Positions 1-10,695 of a stretch of DNA of 52,000 bases are shown here, piece after piece. The stretch spans positions 1-52,000 of the forward strand of contig NZ_ACCB01000032.1 in assembly GCF_000173735.1 (NCBI RefSeq). Reading direction: 5' to 3'. Numbering within the stretch: the stretch's first letter is position 1; every line of letters starts with the position of its first letter. Origin of the DNA: Yersinia aldovae ATCC 35236 (GTDB taxonomy: Bacteria > Pseudomonadota > Gammaproteobacteria > Enterobacterales > Enterobacteriaceae). A program made the translations under genes and the position numbers. The notes below the pieces were generated by a model. That model saw only the letters and a list, made by a program, of their open reading frames with translations. It was not told the DNA's origin and searched no databases.

Positions 1-15
1 GGACGAAGGGTATGC

Positions 16-47
16 AAAAAAAAACGCTTGCCGAGAAGGGCAAGCGT
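16..47 (-). terminator. Rho-independent terminator of glmZ
   Basis: A perfect 9-bp stem (24-32 with 39-47, ACGCTTGCC/GGCAAGCGT) has a 6-nt loop. On the minus strand it is followed by an uninterrupted run of nine T (16-24). Confidence 0.92.
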
Positions 48-232
48 CTAAAATTTCAGGTCTACAGACAACAATGTCGGTGCCTCACTCAACGTTATGC
101 CCGGTATGTGATGAAGAGACTCAACATCGTTTACATGGACAATAGGCACCCTAAAATCGGCTCTGCATCATCCCTGGGTTTATGAAGTGGCTATAAAACC
201 AAACTGTCATAAGAAGTGGGATGAGCATCTAC
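16..232 (-). ncRNA. glmZ: GlmZ small regulatory RNA
   Basis: Read on the minus strand, this segment starts GTAGATGCTCAT, as I recall E. coli GlmZ does. It keeps further GlmZ blocks: GATGCAGAGCCG, then AACGTTGAGTGAGGCACC (around 79-97), then TAGACCTG, and finally a 9-bp stem and a T-run forming the terminator. In enterobacteria GlmZ is an Hfq-bound RNA that base-pairs with glmS mRNA and raises glucosamine-6-phosphate synthase production; RapZ and RNase E inactivate it. The length of about 217 nt fits the roughly 207 nt of E. coli. The place also fits, since glmZ lies in the hemY to proM interval in E. coli. Identification is by remembered sequence, not a search. Confidence 0.92.
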
Positions 233-243
233 AGAATAGATAA

Positions 244-259
244 TGCACTTAGTATGCCA
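244..259 (-). promoter_or_regulatory. Sigma54-type promoter of glmZ
   Basis: The minus strand reads TGGCATACTAAGTGCA, with the GG-N10-GC spacing of a sigma54 (-24/-12) promoter. If the C at 245 is -12, +1 falls at 233, one base from the conserved first G of GlmZ (232). From the literature, glmZ in several enterobacteria is transcribed by sigma54 with the activator GlrR. The start-point agreement makes the call strong, but it is not experimentally shown here. Confidence 0.75.
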
Positions 260-686
260 ATTCGAATATCTGACCCTGATTTAATTCAGTAGAACTGCAT
301 AAATAACTTTAGTTAACTGATTTATAAAAGATTTATTTTTATCTGTTCACTCTACTCAACTTGGTTCCACCGTCATATAGATGTCAGAGCATGAGATGTG
401 ATCTGTCGCTACAAAACGACGTTAAAACACCTTATTATTTTTCCCTATATTATTCAGACTATTACCTGTCTCCATTTAACGACAATGCCTTCGCTTTTTG
501 TCGCAAAAAACCAACACCGCATTTTACGTATGTTAAATAAGGCTTTTACTATGCAAACGGCAAGATTTGATCAAAGTGCGCCAACAATGGCTGTAGCTAA
601 GGGAGAATCTGTAAGTTGTGTGCTTTTAAGGAGGCAGGGAATATATGACGTGACGAGTTGGGTAAAAAAGAGAGAATATTGAGACG
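260..686. other. Non-coding upstream region of glmZ, AT-rich
   Basis: I see no convincing gene here. The segment just right of the glmZ promoter (260-420) is AT-rich and contains TGTC-N10-GACG at 404-421, close to the TGTC-N10-GACA pattern described for the activator GlrR. A plus-strand reading frame of 94 codons (398-682) exists, but it has no recognisable similarity, no good ribosome-binding site, and runs into the tRNA operon terminator. I do not call it a gene. Confidence 0.5.
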
Positions 687-689
687 AAA

Positions 690-712
690 AAAAACCCCGC
701 ATTGCGGGGTTT
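690..712 (-). terminator. Terminator of the argX-hisR-leuT-proM tRNA operon
   Basis: The stem ACCCCGC/GCGGGGT (694-700 with 704-710) has a 3-nt loop. On the minus strand it is followed by a run of T, directly after tRNA-Pro. Confidence 0.9.
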
Positions 713-722
713 CTTCTTAAAT

Positions 723-799
723 TGGTCGGCGAGAGAGGATTCGAACCTCCGACCCACTGGTCCCAAACCAGTTGCGCTACCAAGCTGCGCTACTCGCCG
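723..799 (-). tRNA. proM: tRNA-Pro (anticodon TGG)
   Basis: This 77-nt cloverleaf on the minus strand starts CGGCGAGTAGCGCAGC and ends with an encoded CCA. The anticodon loop reads TTTGGGA (TGG). It is the last tRNA of the four-gene operon and matches E. coli proM in sequence and order. Confidence 0.97.
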
Positions 800-873
800 A
801 TTTCTTACTGATTACTCTACATGGTCTTTCAACCTATGTCCATGTAAATATTAACAAAATCTACATGTTTGTG

Positions 874-960
874 TGGTGCGAAGGGAGGGACTTGAACCCT
901 CACGTCCGTAAGGACACTAACACCTGAAGCTAGCGCGTCTACCAATTCCGCCACCATCGC
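874..960 (-). tRNA. leuT: tRNA-Leu (anticodon CAG)
   Basis: This 87-nt class II tRNA with a long variable arm (around CCTTACGGACGTG) lies on the minus strand. It starts GCGATGGTGGCGG and has an encoded CCA. The anticodon loop CTTCAGG gives CAG. It is third in the operon, as leuT is in E. coli. Confidence 0.97.
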
Positions 961-975
961 ATGTTCCACAAAATT

Positions 976-1051
976 TGGGGTGGCTAATGGGGCTCGAACC
1001 CACGACAACTGGAATCACAATCCAGGGCTCTACCAACTGAGCTATAGCCAC
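976..1051 (-). tRNA. hisR: tRNA-His (anticodon GTG)
   Basis: This 76-nt tRNA on the minus strand starts GTGGCTATAGCTCAG and has the anticodon loop TTGTGAT (GTG). The 3' end carries the C73 and CCA typical of tRNA-His. It is second in the operon. Confidence 0.97.
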
Positions 1052-1132
1052 CATAACTTCTTACTACACAGCTTACTTCGACTTCGTCGTACGCGGCAAT
1101 CTTACCACCGCAGCTCTTGCACACAAAATTAA

Positions 1133-1209
<77 letters not shown>

Positions 1210-1230
1210 TTAGCGCCGTTGCGGGTGAGG

Positions 1231-1259
1231 ATACTACGGTTTTAATACTTGGCTGTCTA
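1231..1259 (-). promoter_or_regulatory. Promoter of the tRNA operon, GC-rich discriminator
   Basis: On the minus strand a -35 TAGACA (1254-1259) and a -10 TAGTAT (1231-1236) are separated by exactly 17 bp. A CCTCACCCGC stretch then precedes argX. A GC-rich discriminator is typical of stringently controlled stable-RNA promoters. Regulation is inferred. Confidence 0.75.
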
Positions 1260-1498
1260 GTGCTTTTTTAGAAGAAATGGTGTGTTTGCTTACGCTTTGC
1301 ACACTATGCCGCAAAATCAGCCACTGATTAGCCCCGCCGCACCCGATCCGCTGGATTTATAGCCGTTTTATCGCCTTCGTACTTGAAACCACCGGGTGAG
1401 GCTCATCCTTGAAGCCCCCCCTACTGGCTAGCATAAATGCTGTTCAAACCGGTTGCCGACAGATTTGTTGCTCTTTAGCAGCCTATCTGTCACGCCAA

Positions 1499-2890
1499 TT
1501 AATTTGGGGATACTTCAGCGACGGTCTGTTTATGCATTCCCAGCCCGAAATAACACAGGCTCACCAGTCCTAAGAAAATGGCCCCCGCCAATAGAGATAA
1601 CCTCGTCTCCGGATTAATCCCCATCCCCACCAACACACATATCAGGAAAGCGATAGTGAGGTAATTGACATACGGGAACATGATGGATTTGAACGGATGC
1701 TGCTTCAGTGCTTCTTTATGTACCTGACGAAAACGCAGTTGGCTGACGAGTACCACAAACCACGGCACCATGCCTGGCAACACGCTGGCACTGTAAACAT
1801 AGACAAACACCTGCTGCGGATTCGGAATAATGTAATTGAGGCTTGAACCCAGCAACAGGCACAGGATCGTTACCGCAATACAGTAAACCGGTACACCACT
1901 GGTAGACAGTTTAGTCAGGCAGGCCGGTAACTGGCGGTTTTTTGCCAGCGCATACAGCATACGCCCGCCGCTATACATACCGCTGTTACAGCCAGATAGC
2001 GCGGCGGTCAGTACCACGAAGTTAATAATACCGGCGGCTGAAACTATTCCTATCTTGGCAAAGGTCAGTACAAACGGGCTGCCTTCAGTACCGATACCGT
2101 TCCACGGGAAGATGGTGACGATGACAAATATCGCACCGACATAGAAAATCAGAATACGCCATAAGATGTTATTAATGGCTCGCTTTAGTGTGACCTGTGG
2201 ATTTCGGGCCTCACCGGCGGTAATCCCCACCAGCTCAACGCCCTGATAAGACGCCACCACAATACACAGCGCAAACATGAATCCCTTCCAACCACCGGCA
2301 AAGAAGCCGCCATGAGCCGTCAGGTTGTCAAAACCAATCGCCTGGCCATGATTCCCAAAGCCGAAGAAGATCACGCCCAGACCGACCAGAATCATCACAA
2401 TAATAGTGGTGACTTTGATCATTGCGAACCAAAACTCCAGCTCACCATACAATCTGACCGCCGCCAGATTGGCCAGTGCCACGATAGCCACCCCAGCTAT
2501 CGCTGGCAGCCACTGTGGAATTTCGGGGAACCAAAACTGAACGTACACGCCAATCGCGGTAATTTCAGATATCCCTACCGCAATCCACATAAACCAATAG
2601 CCCCAGGCGGTCAGATAGCCAAAGTAGGGGCTGAGATATTTATGCGCATATACCGCAAACGACCCCGCTACCGGCTCCAGATAGAGCATCTCGCCCATTG
2701 CCCGCATAATGAAAAAGACAAATAAACCCGCAATAATGTAAGCCAGTAAGACCGATGGCCCCGCCCATTTCAATGTGCTGGCAGACCCCATAAATAGCCC
2801 GACGCCAATCGTCCCGCCTAACGCTATCAGTTCGATATGTCGGGCTTCCAGCCCACGGTGTAGTCCTTTTTTCTGTTCGATGTCTGCCAT
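1499..2890 (-). CDS. yifK: Threonine/serine-type amino-acid permease YifK (ThrP)
   Basis: This 463-residue inner-membrane transporter belongs to the amino acid-polyamine-organocation family (E. coli YifK has 461 residues). The first membrane helix carries the family motif [13 protein letters not shown] (residues 25-37), and hydrophobic segments compatible with twelve helices follow. The E. coli protein has been described as a proton-coupled threonine/serine importer, so that substrate is inferred. The start codon follows AGAGGATAT, a good ribosome-binding site. The gene stands between the tRNA operon and the ECA operon, on the same strand, with a 248-bp gap after wecG. In related bacteria yifK mRNA is repressed by the sRNA GcvB, and the leader here has a CA-rich run (ACACACCATC) that could serve. 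Confidence 0.93.
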   Translation of the reverse strand: MADIEQKKGLHRGLEARHIELIALGGTIGVGLFMGSASTLKWAGPSVLLAYIIAGLFVFFIMRAMGEMLYLEPVAGSFAVYAHKYLSPYFGYLTAWGYWFMWIAVGISEITAIGVYVQFWFPEIPQWLPAIAGVAIVALANLAAVRLYGELEFWFAMIKVTTIIVMILVGLGVIFFGFGNHGQAIGFDNLTAHGGFFAGGWKGFMFALCIVVASYQGVELVGITAGEARNPQVTLKRAINNILWRILIFYVGAIFVIVTIFPWNGIGTEGSPFVLTFAKIGIVSAAGIINFVVLTAALSGCNSGMYSGGRMLYALAKNRQLPACLTKLSTSGVPVYCIAVTILCLLLGSSLNYIIPNPQQVFVYVYSASVLPGMVPWFVVLVSQLRFRQVHKEALKQHPFKSIMFPYVNYLTIAFLICVLVGMGINPETRLSLLAGAIFLGLVSLCYFGLGMHKQTVAEVSPN

Positions 2891-3105
2891 ATATCCTCTG
2901 TACCTGATGGTGTGTATCCGCTCCGGATTCCCGGTTGTTTTTATTAAGTAATCCGTTTTTTAATCGGCCAGTATCCTTCCGCATCTGGCGCAGATTAGCA
3001 AACAAGAAAGTAAAACTTTATGGAATAAAAATTAATACATCGATTCCATAATGGAATTAATGAGTTTTAATATTGAATGGAGGAATAGATGGGGTTTTAC
3101 AATCA

Positions 3106-3125
3106 CAGGGCCAGATCTGGCCCTG
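3106..3125. repeat. Perfect 20-bp palindrome after wecG
   Basis: CAGGGCCAGA followed by its exact reverse complement lies 14 bp downstream of the wecG stop. It may form a hairpin at the end of the ECA operon, but no T-run follows on the minus strand, so it is not a standard intrinsic terminator. Confidence 0.6.
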
Positions 3126-3138
3126 CTTAGCGAGATGA

Positions 3139-3897
3139 TTACAAGCGACCGCTGTAATAATAACCAACAAACTTAAGCAGTTTGAATTGGCGGCGAATGC
3201 GGCTAGGCTGCGCCAGCAGGCGGTATAGCCACTCCAGCCCCATGTTCTGCCAAATCTTCGGCGCACGCTTCACATGGCCGGTAAAGACGTCATAAGTGCC
3301 ACCTACGCCCATATACAGTGCATCAGGATAGAACTTACGACAATCACGCATAAATAACTCCTGCTTTGGCGACCCCATCGCAACAGTTACGATAGCCGCA
3401 CCACTGGCTGCAATCCTGGCAAACAAAGCTTCACGCTGTTCTGGTGTGAAATAACCATCCTGACTGCCCACCAGATTCACATTCCATTGCGCGCGCAGCT
3501 TCGCTTCAGTTTCTGCCAGTACATCCGGCTTGCCACCCACCAAAAATACCGGTGTCCCTTGCTGCCCGGCGCGTTGCATCAGCGCTTCCCATAAGTCTGC
3601 TCCCGCCACGCGTGACAACAACGCCTGCGGATATTTACGGCGAATGGCACGCACCATACTGATACCATCAGCGTATAAGTATTCCGCCTCGTTAATCAGT
3701 TCACGCAGCGCAGCATCCTCTTCGGCCTTCAGTAGCTTCTCTGCGTTCATCGCCACCAGCGTGCCAGTCTTCACCGGGCCGCTGCTCAACAGATGATCCA
3801 ACGTCTGACTCATGTCACGAAAGCCCCAGATGTCAAAGCCACGGACACTGTATTTTGGAATATCAATAGATTTAGGAATAGCCGTATTCGGTTCCAT
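3139..3897 (-). CDS. wecG: UDP-ManNAcA transferase (ECA lipid II synthesis)
   Basis: WecG transfers N-acetyl-D-mannosaminuronic acid from UDP-ManNAcA to undecaprenyl-PP-GlcNAc, forming ECA lipid II at the inner face of the cytoplasmic membrane. The 252 residues belong to the WecG/TagA/CpsF glycosyltransferase family, with conserved YADGIS (75-80), GGKP (121-124) and GSPKQE (175-180). E. coli WecG has 246 residues and the same C-terminal pattern (GLEWLYRLL). A GTG immediately upstream (3898-3900) is possible, but the ATG at 3897 is better spaced from the TAAGGA ribosome-binding site. It is the last gene of the ECA operon, 8 bp after wzyE. Confidence 0.95.
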   Translation of the reverse strand: MEPNTAIPKSIDIPKYSVRGFDIWGFRDMSQTLDHLLSSGPVKTGTLVAMNAEKLLKAEEDAALRELINEAEYLYADGISMVRAIRRKYPQALLSRVAGADLWEALMQRAGQQGTPVFLVGGKPDVLAETEAKLRAQWNVNLVGSQDGYFTPEQREALFARIAASGAAIVTVAMGSPKQELFMRDCRKFYPDALYMGVGGTYDVFTGHVKRAPKIWQNMGLEWLYRLLAQPSRIRRQFKLLKFVGYYYSGRL

Positions 3898-3905
3898 CAC
3901 GATCC

Positions 3906-6370
<2,465 letters not shown>

Positions 6371-6386
6371 CTACTGTAAAGAGTGT

Positions 6387-7643
6387 CTACGGTGATGAAT
6401 GTCTACGATACATAATGAATACGCAGCTACAGAGCGCAAAATAGACGATATAAGTGGCCATATAAGCCTGTGCCGCGCCCAGTGAGCCATTTAAAGGGAT
6501 CAGCCAATGCGCAAATCCGGTCAACAGTAAGAACTGACTCACTTCCGTCAAAATGTAAAAACGTAAAGAGGCTTTGGCAATCACCAGATAACCAAAGACA
6601 TACGACCCAACTTTCAGTACGTCACCGACCAGTTGCCAGGCGAAAAGATCACGCATCGCGATAAATTGGTGCGAGAATAGCAGCCAGATGGCGAAATCAC
6701 GTAATAACCACACGACCAAGCTTGCGGTGGCAACCGCTGGCAACACAAATTTCAGTGAGCGCAGAATTTCACGCGAAATATCTGCTTTGGCTTTGAGCCT
6801 TGAAAGTGTTGGCAACAGATAAACGGTAAATGACGCTGTGATAAATTGTAGATAAGCATCTGAAATACTGCTCACCCCTTGCCAAATCCCGACAGCATCC
6901 CAACCATAGCGGTCAGCCAGCAGGTTACGCATCATCACATAAGCCACCGGTAAGGTTACCGACGTAATCAGCGCCATGATGGTAAACTTGCCTAAATGAC
7001 TGGCCAGCGCTTTATCCCAGCTAAGTTTAAGATAGCTTAATGGAATAGTTTTGCGCCGAATTAGCATCGCTGCCGCAGGGATAACCACCAGCGCAGGCAC
7101 CAATGCCAGGCCCACCAGCGCGCCGGGATAACCGCCAATGCGGAAACAAATATAATACGCCACCACACCAATCAGGCTGCCGCCAATCACCGCCAGCGCA
7201 TTCCCCATCGCATCGCGATAACCTTTGAGAATAGCCAGGAATAGATTGGCGTAGGCAATGCCCATTTGAATAAACGCCACCGCCCGCACCACATTCTGGT
7301 AATCAGCATGGCCAAATAATGCGATGCTGACCGGCCTGGCCGCCAGCAGGAAGATCAGTGCCAACAGGGTTGAGAAACCCAGCACAATCGCCGATGACGT
7401 CCCCAACACGGCACGCAAACGTTCTGGTTGCTGATGGTATTCAGCAACATATTTAGTTATGCCGTTAAAGATACCCGCGCCAGAGAGCACGCCTAATACC
7501 GTAATTAGCTGGCGGAAATTACCCGCCTGCCCAACACCGCTAGGGCCAAAGGTCACCGCCAGCAGTTTAACCACTAACAGCCCTACGCCGATCTTAATCA
7601 GCGTAGAGCCAGCAGTCCAAATCGATGCTTTTGCCAGAGACAT
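6387..7643 (-). CDS. wzxE: ECA lipid III flippase WzxE
   Basis: WzxE moves undecaprenyl-PP-linked ECA trisaccharide from the cytoplasmic to the periplasmic leaflet. The 418-residue polytopic membrane protein (E. coli 416) belongs to the MOP/polysaccharide transport family. It has about twelve hydrophobic segments and the conserved N-terminal run LAKASIWTAGSTLIKIG. Its ATG lies one base after the wecE stop (TGATATG), an arrangement that implies translational coupling. Confidence 0.95.
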   Translation of the reverse strand: MSLAKASIWTAGSTLIKIGVGLLVVKLLAVTFGPSGVGQAGNFRQLITVLGVLSGAGIFNGITKYVAEYHQQPERLRAVLGTSSAIVLGFSTLLALIFLLAARPVSIALFGHADYQNVVRAVAFIQMGIAYANLFLAILKGYRDAMGNALAVIGGSLIGVVAYYICFRIGGYPGALVGLALVPALVVIPAAAMLIRRKTIPLSYLKLSWDKALASHLGKFTIMALITSVTLPVAYVMMRNLLADRYGWDAVGIWQGVSSISDAYLQFITASFTVYLLPTLSRLKAKADISREILRSLKFVLPAVATASLVVWLLRDFAIWLLFSHQFIAMRDLFAWQLVGDVLKVGSYVFGYLVIAKASLRFYILTEVSQFLLLTGFAHWLIPLNGSLGAAQAYMATYIVYFALCSCVFIMYRRHSSP

Positions 7644-7644
7644 A

Positions 7645-8775
7645 TCAGGCGAAGAAACTCAGAACAGTGTTAATCACCGTTCTCTGATTCACATCAGTCA
7701 GATTATAGAAGATAGGCAAACGCACCAGACGCTCACTTTCCTTGGTGGTAAAGCGGTCTTCACCGTCCATACGACCAAATTCTTCACCCGCCGGGCAACC
7801 ATGCAGCGGGATGTAGTGAAATACCGCCATGATCTCAGCTTCTTTTAAATAACTAATGAACGTAGAGCGATCTTCGATATCACGCAGTTTGATATAAAAC
7901 ATATGCGCATTTTGTACCAAATTGTCAGGAATCACTGGCAAATCGATGCGCCCGGCATCTGCCAGTGGCTTGAACGCATTGTAGTAGGTGTGCCACAGCG
8001 CCAAACGACGTTCATTAATTTGTTGTGCTGCTTCCAACTGCCCCCATAGATATGCGGCTTGTAAATCGGACATCAAATAACTGGAGCCAATATCACGCCA
8101 GGTATATTTATCAACCTGACCACGGAAGAACTGGCTGCGGTTAGTGCCTTTCTCGCGAATAATTTCTGCCCGATCAATTAGTGACGGGTCATTGATAAGT
8201 GTCGCCCCGCCTTCACCGCCCGCGGTGTAGTTTTTGGTTTCGTGGAAGCTAAAGCAGCCAATATGACCAATCGTGCCCAGCGCTTTACCTTTGTAAGTCG
8301 ACATCACGCCCTGCGCGGCATCTTCTACCACAAATAAATTATGCTTTTTCGCCAGCGCCATGATGGTGTCCATCTCACAAGCTACGCCTGCATAATGAAC
8401 CGGTACAATAACCTTGGTTTTATCGGTGATGGCGGCTTCAATCTTGGTTTCATCGATATTCATGGTGTCCGGGCGAATATCAACGAACACCATCTTGGCA
8501 CCACGTAGCACAAAGGCATTGGCGGTCGACACAAAAGTGAAACTTGGCATGATAACTTCATCGCCAGGCTTGATATCCAGCAGCAACGCGGCCATTTCCA
8601 GTGAGGCAGTGCAAGATGGCGTCAATAATGCTTTTGGACAGTTGAAGCGCTGCTCCATCCACTGCTGGCAGCGACGGGTAAAGCCACCATCGCCACATAA
8701 TTTACCGCTGGTCATAGCCGCCTGCATATAACCCAGTTCTGTGCCTACTACCGGTGGAGCGTTAAATGGAATCAT
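7645..8775 (-). CDS. wecE: dTDP-4-amino-4,6-dideoxygalactose transaminase
   Basis: WecE converts dTDP-4-keto-6-deoxy-D-glucose to dTDP-4-amino-4,6-dideoxy-D-galactose with PLP and glutamate, in the Fuc4NAc branch of ECA synthesis. The 376 residues belong to the DegT/DnrJ/EryC1 aminotransferase family: EDAAQ at 151-155 and the PLP lysine in SFHETKNY (Lys181). The start at 8775 (MIPFNAPP) gives exactly the E. coli length; upstream in-frame codons lie inside wecD and are rejected. One base separates it from wecD. E. coli alleles are also named rffA. Confidence 0.96.
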   Translation of the reverse strand: MIPFNAPPVVGTELGYMQAAMTSGKLCGDGGFTRRCQQWMEQRFNCPKALLTPSCTASLEMAALLLDIKPGDEVIMPSFTFVSTANAFVLRGAKMVFVDIRPDTMNIDETKIEAAITDKTKVIVPVHYAGVACEMDTIMALAKKHNLFVVEDAAQGVMSTYKGKALGTIGHIGCFSFHETKNYTAGGEGGATLINDPSLIDRAEIIREKGTNRSQFFRGQVDKYTWRDIGSSYLMSDLQAAYLWGQLEAAQQINERRLALWHTYYNAFKPLADAGRIDLPVIPDNLVQNAHMFYIKLRDIEDRSTFISYLKEAEIMAVFHYIPLHGCPAGEEFGRMDGEDRFTTKESERLVRLPIFYNLTDVNQRTVINTVLSFFA

Positions 8776-8776
8776 C

Positions 8777-9514
8777 TCATCCCCTGCATAACCAATACGC
8801 GGTGCTCTCAATCGAAGCACCACTGCGAATATAGAGGCGCAAAGCAGCAATATTGCTCATCTGTGTGGCTACCCGTAACCGCTGTAACCCATGATGCTGG
8901 CACCACTGCTTTGCCGCCGACATTAATAATGAACCTATGCCTTTACCCTGTGCGTCAGGAAATACCGCTAACAGGCCAATACGCGCGCTGCCATCTTGCA
9001 AGTCGCGTAATGTCACAAACCCCGCAGGCTGACCACATACATCCATCACCAACAAGCATTGATGGTCAAAAGTACCCAGCACAGCCTTTTCAGCCCATAA
9101 TGCATAAAATCGTCCGCTGTCCTGTGGGTCATACCACGGCGCACGAAAACGGCTTAATGCAAAGGTGCGAGCAGCCACGCTGCGCAATAGCGGGATATCG
9201 GCGGTTGTTGCCAGCCGCTGTTGATAGGTTCCACTATCTGTCTCAGATGTAGCATTTTCCGTGCCAACTACAGTCTTGCCCTCAACTGGTAGCGCCAGAT
9301 CAACCTCACCTTCAACTAACTTGAAACCAAGCTGGCCGAGGGAGTCAATGAGGTCAAGGTGATGGGTCGGTACTTTGGCTTGGGTCAGGGTAAAAGCATC
9401 CAACTCAGCCGGGTTAAGTTGCGGGGCTGAATCGGAGAAGTTAAGTTTTGCACTGTGGCGCTGGAAAAATTCACTTTCCCAGGCCAGCGGCTCAATACTG
9501 GCGTGGACGGGCAT
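8777..9514 (-). CDS. wecD: dTDP-Fuc4N acetyltransferase
   Basis: WecD acetylates dTDP-4-amino-4,6-dideoxygalactose with acetyl-CoA to give dTDP-Fuc4NAc. The 245-residue protein has a variable N-terminal half and a C-terminal GNAT domain whose acetyl-CoA loop reads GKGIGSLL, followed by LRVATQMSN and a final STAYWL as in E. coli (224 residues). The start MPVHASIEP at 9514 overlaps the rffH 3' end by 23 bp; the Shine-Dalgarno is weak, consistent with coupling. The protein is about 20 residues longer than E. coli WecD, mostly in the linker before the GNAT domain (residues near 80-105). Confidence 0.93.
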   Translation of the reverse strand: MPVHASIEPLAWESEFFQRHSAKLNFSDSAPQLNPAELDAFTLTQAKVPTHHLDLIDSLGQLGFKLVEGEVDLALPVEGKTVVGTENATSETDSGTYQQRLATTADIPLLRSVAARTFALSRFRAPWYDPQDSGRFYALWAEKAVLGTFDHQCLLVMDVCGQPAGFVTLRDLQDGSARIGLLAVFPDAQGKGIGSLLMSAAKQWCQHHGLQRLRVATQMSNIAALRLYIRSGASIESTAYWLCRG

Positions 9515-10373
9515 GGAGTAAGTCCAATAGATATTTGCCGTAACCGGTTTTCGCCAATGCCGTTGCCGCACGTCTTACGCCATCATCATCTAACCAGCCA
9601 TTGCGCCAAGAGATCTCTTCCAGACAGGCTATCTTGAAACCTTGACGTTTTTCAACGGTTTGCACAAAGGTACTGGCTTCAATCAAGCTGTCATGAGTAC
9701 CGGTATCCAGCCAGGCAAAGCCACGGCCTAATAATTCCACCGTCAGTTCACCGCGATCCAAATACATCTGATTGATGCTGGTTATTTCCAGCTCACCACG
9801 GGAAGATGGTTTAACTTGTTTTGCAAAGTCAACCACTTGGTTATCGTAAAAATAAAGCCCGGTGACTGCCCAATTAGATTTTGGCTGACTCGGTTTTTCT
9901 TCTAGAGATAGCGCCCGGAAGTTGTCATCAAACTCCACCACGCCAAAGCGCTCAGGGTCCATGACTTGATAGCCGAAGACAGTTGCACCGTGCTGACGAG
10001 CCGCCACCGCTTTCAATTTCGGGCTGAAAGACTGACCAAAATAGATGTTATCTCCCAGCACCAGACAGCATGATTCGCCGTTAATGAACTCTTCACCAAT
10101 AAGGAATGCCTGTGCCAGCCCATCTGGACTCGGTTGCGCGGCATAACTCAGATTGATACCAAACTCATCACCATTACCCAGCAAGCGCTGAAATGACGGC
10201 AAATCTTCTGGAGTAGAAATAATCAGAATGTCACGGATCCCTGCCAGCATCAGCACTGACAGCGGATAGTAAATCATCGGTTTATCATACACCGGAAGCA
10301 GTTGCTTAGAGACGCCACGGGTGATGGGGTGCAGCCTCGTACCAGAGCCACCAGCCAGAATTATGCCTTTCAT
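9492..10373 (-). CDS. rffH: Glucose-1-phosphate thymidylyltransferase, ECA-specific
   Basis: RffH makes dTDP-glucose from dTTP and glucose-1-phosphate, the first step toward dTDP-Fuc4NAc. The 293 residues equal the E. coli length. The nucleotidyltransferase signature [11 protein letters not shown] is at 8-18, followed by [21 protein letters not shown] lies six bases before the ATG. It is separated from rffG by 321 bp that contain an ERIC repeat, the longest gap in the operon, so its mRNA segment has an unusual structured leader. Confidence 0.96.
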   Translation of the reverse strand: MKGIILAGGSGTRLHPITRGVSKQLLPVYDKPMIYYPLSVLMLAGIRDILIISTPEDLPSFQRLLGNGDEFGINLSYAAQPSPDGLAQAFLIGEEFINGESCCLVLGDNIYFGQSFSPKLKAVAARQHGATVFGYQVMDPERFGVVEFDDNFRALSLEEKPSQPKSNWAVTGLYFYDNQVVDFAKQVKPSSRGELEITSINQMYLDRGELTVELLGRGFAWLDTGTHDSLIEASTFVQTVEKRQGFKIACLEEISWRNGWLDDDGVRRAATALAKTGYGKYLLDLLHARPRQY

Positions 10374-10499
10374 ACAATCTCCTGAAACATACCATTTTTA
10401 AAAACGTCATGGTCTTGAAAACATCATGCAAACTACTGGATGACGTCATCTCAATGATTAATAAACTTCGAACCTATCGTCAGTCACCTAACGAAATAC

Positions 10500-10695
10500 G
10501 CTATAGGTTTCAAGGTGCAGGAAGGCGGCAAGCAAGGAAATCCCGATGAGCTGACATAAGTCATTGATTCGGGTGACAAATCGGTCAGAAACCGATTTGA
10601 ACGCTGCTTGCAGCGGCCTCGCAGAGGCGAGGCCCATGGACGGGCCGAGTAATGAGCGCAGCCAACACATCTGCAACTTGAAAGATGAAGAGTAT
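10500..10695. repeat. ERIC repeat with a 79-bp internal insert
   Basis: The outer parts match the ERIC consensus: GCAGGAAGGCGGCAAGC, then AATCCCGATGAGCTGACATA with GTCATTGATTCGGGTGA, and at the far end GCGCAGCCAACACATCTGCA. Between GGGTGA and GCGCAGCC an extra segment (10577-10655) is bounded by TGA on both sides and rich in stem-loops. The right edge reaches the rffG stop codon (10695-10697). Translated frames over this element are artefacts of the repeat. Confidence 0.88.
10577..10655. repeat. Structured insert inside the ERIC, copy 1
   Basis: It contains successive perfect inverted repeats: AAATCGGT/ACCGATTT (10578-10585 with 10591-10598), CGCTGC/GCAGCG (10602-10607 with 10610-10615) and GCCTCG/CGAGGC (10616-10621 with 10628-10633). 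A degenerate second copy lies at 26736-26820. Confidence 0.75.

Noticed and set aside
398-682. 94-codon plus-strand frame left of the tRNA operon
   Set aside because: No recognisable similarity, no good ribosome-binding site, no regular gene neighbours; most likely a chance frame in the region upstream of glmZ.
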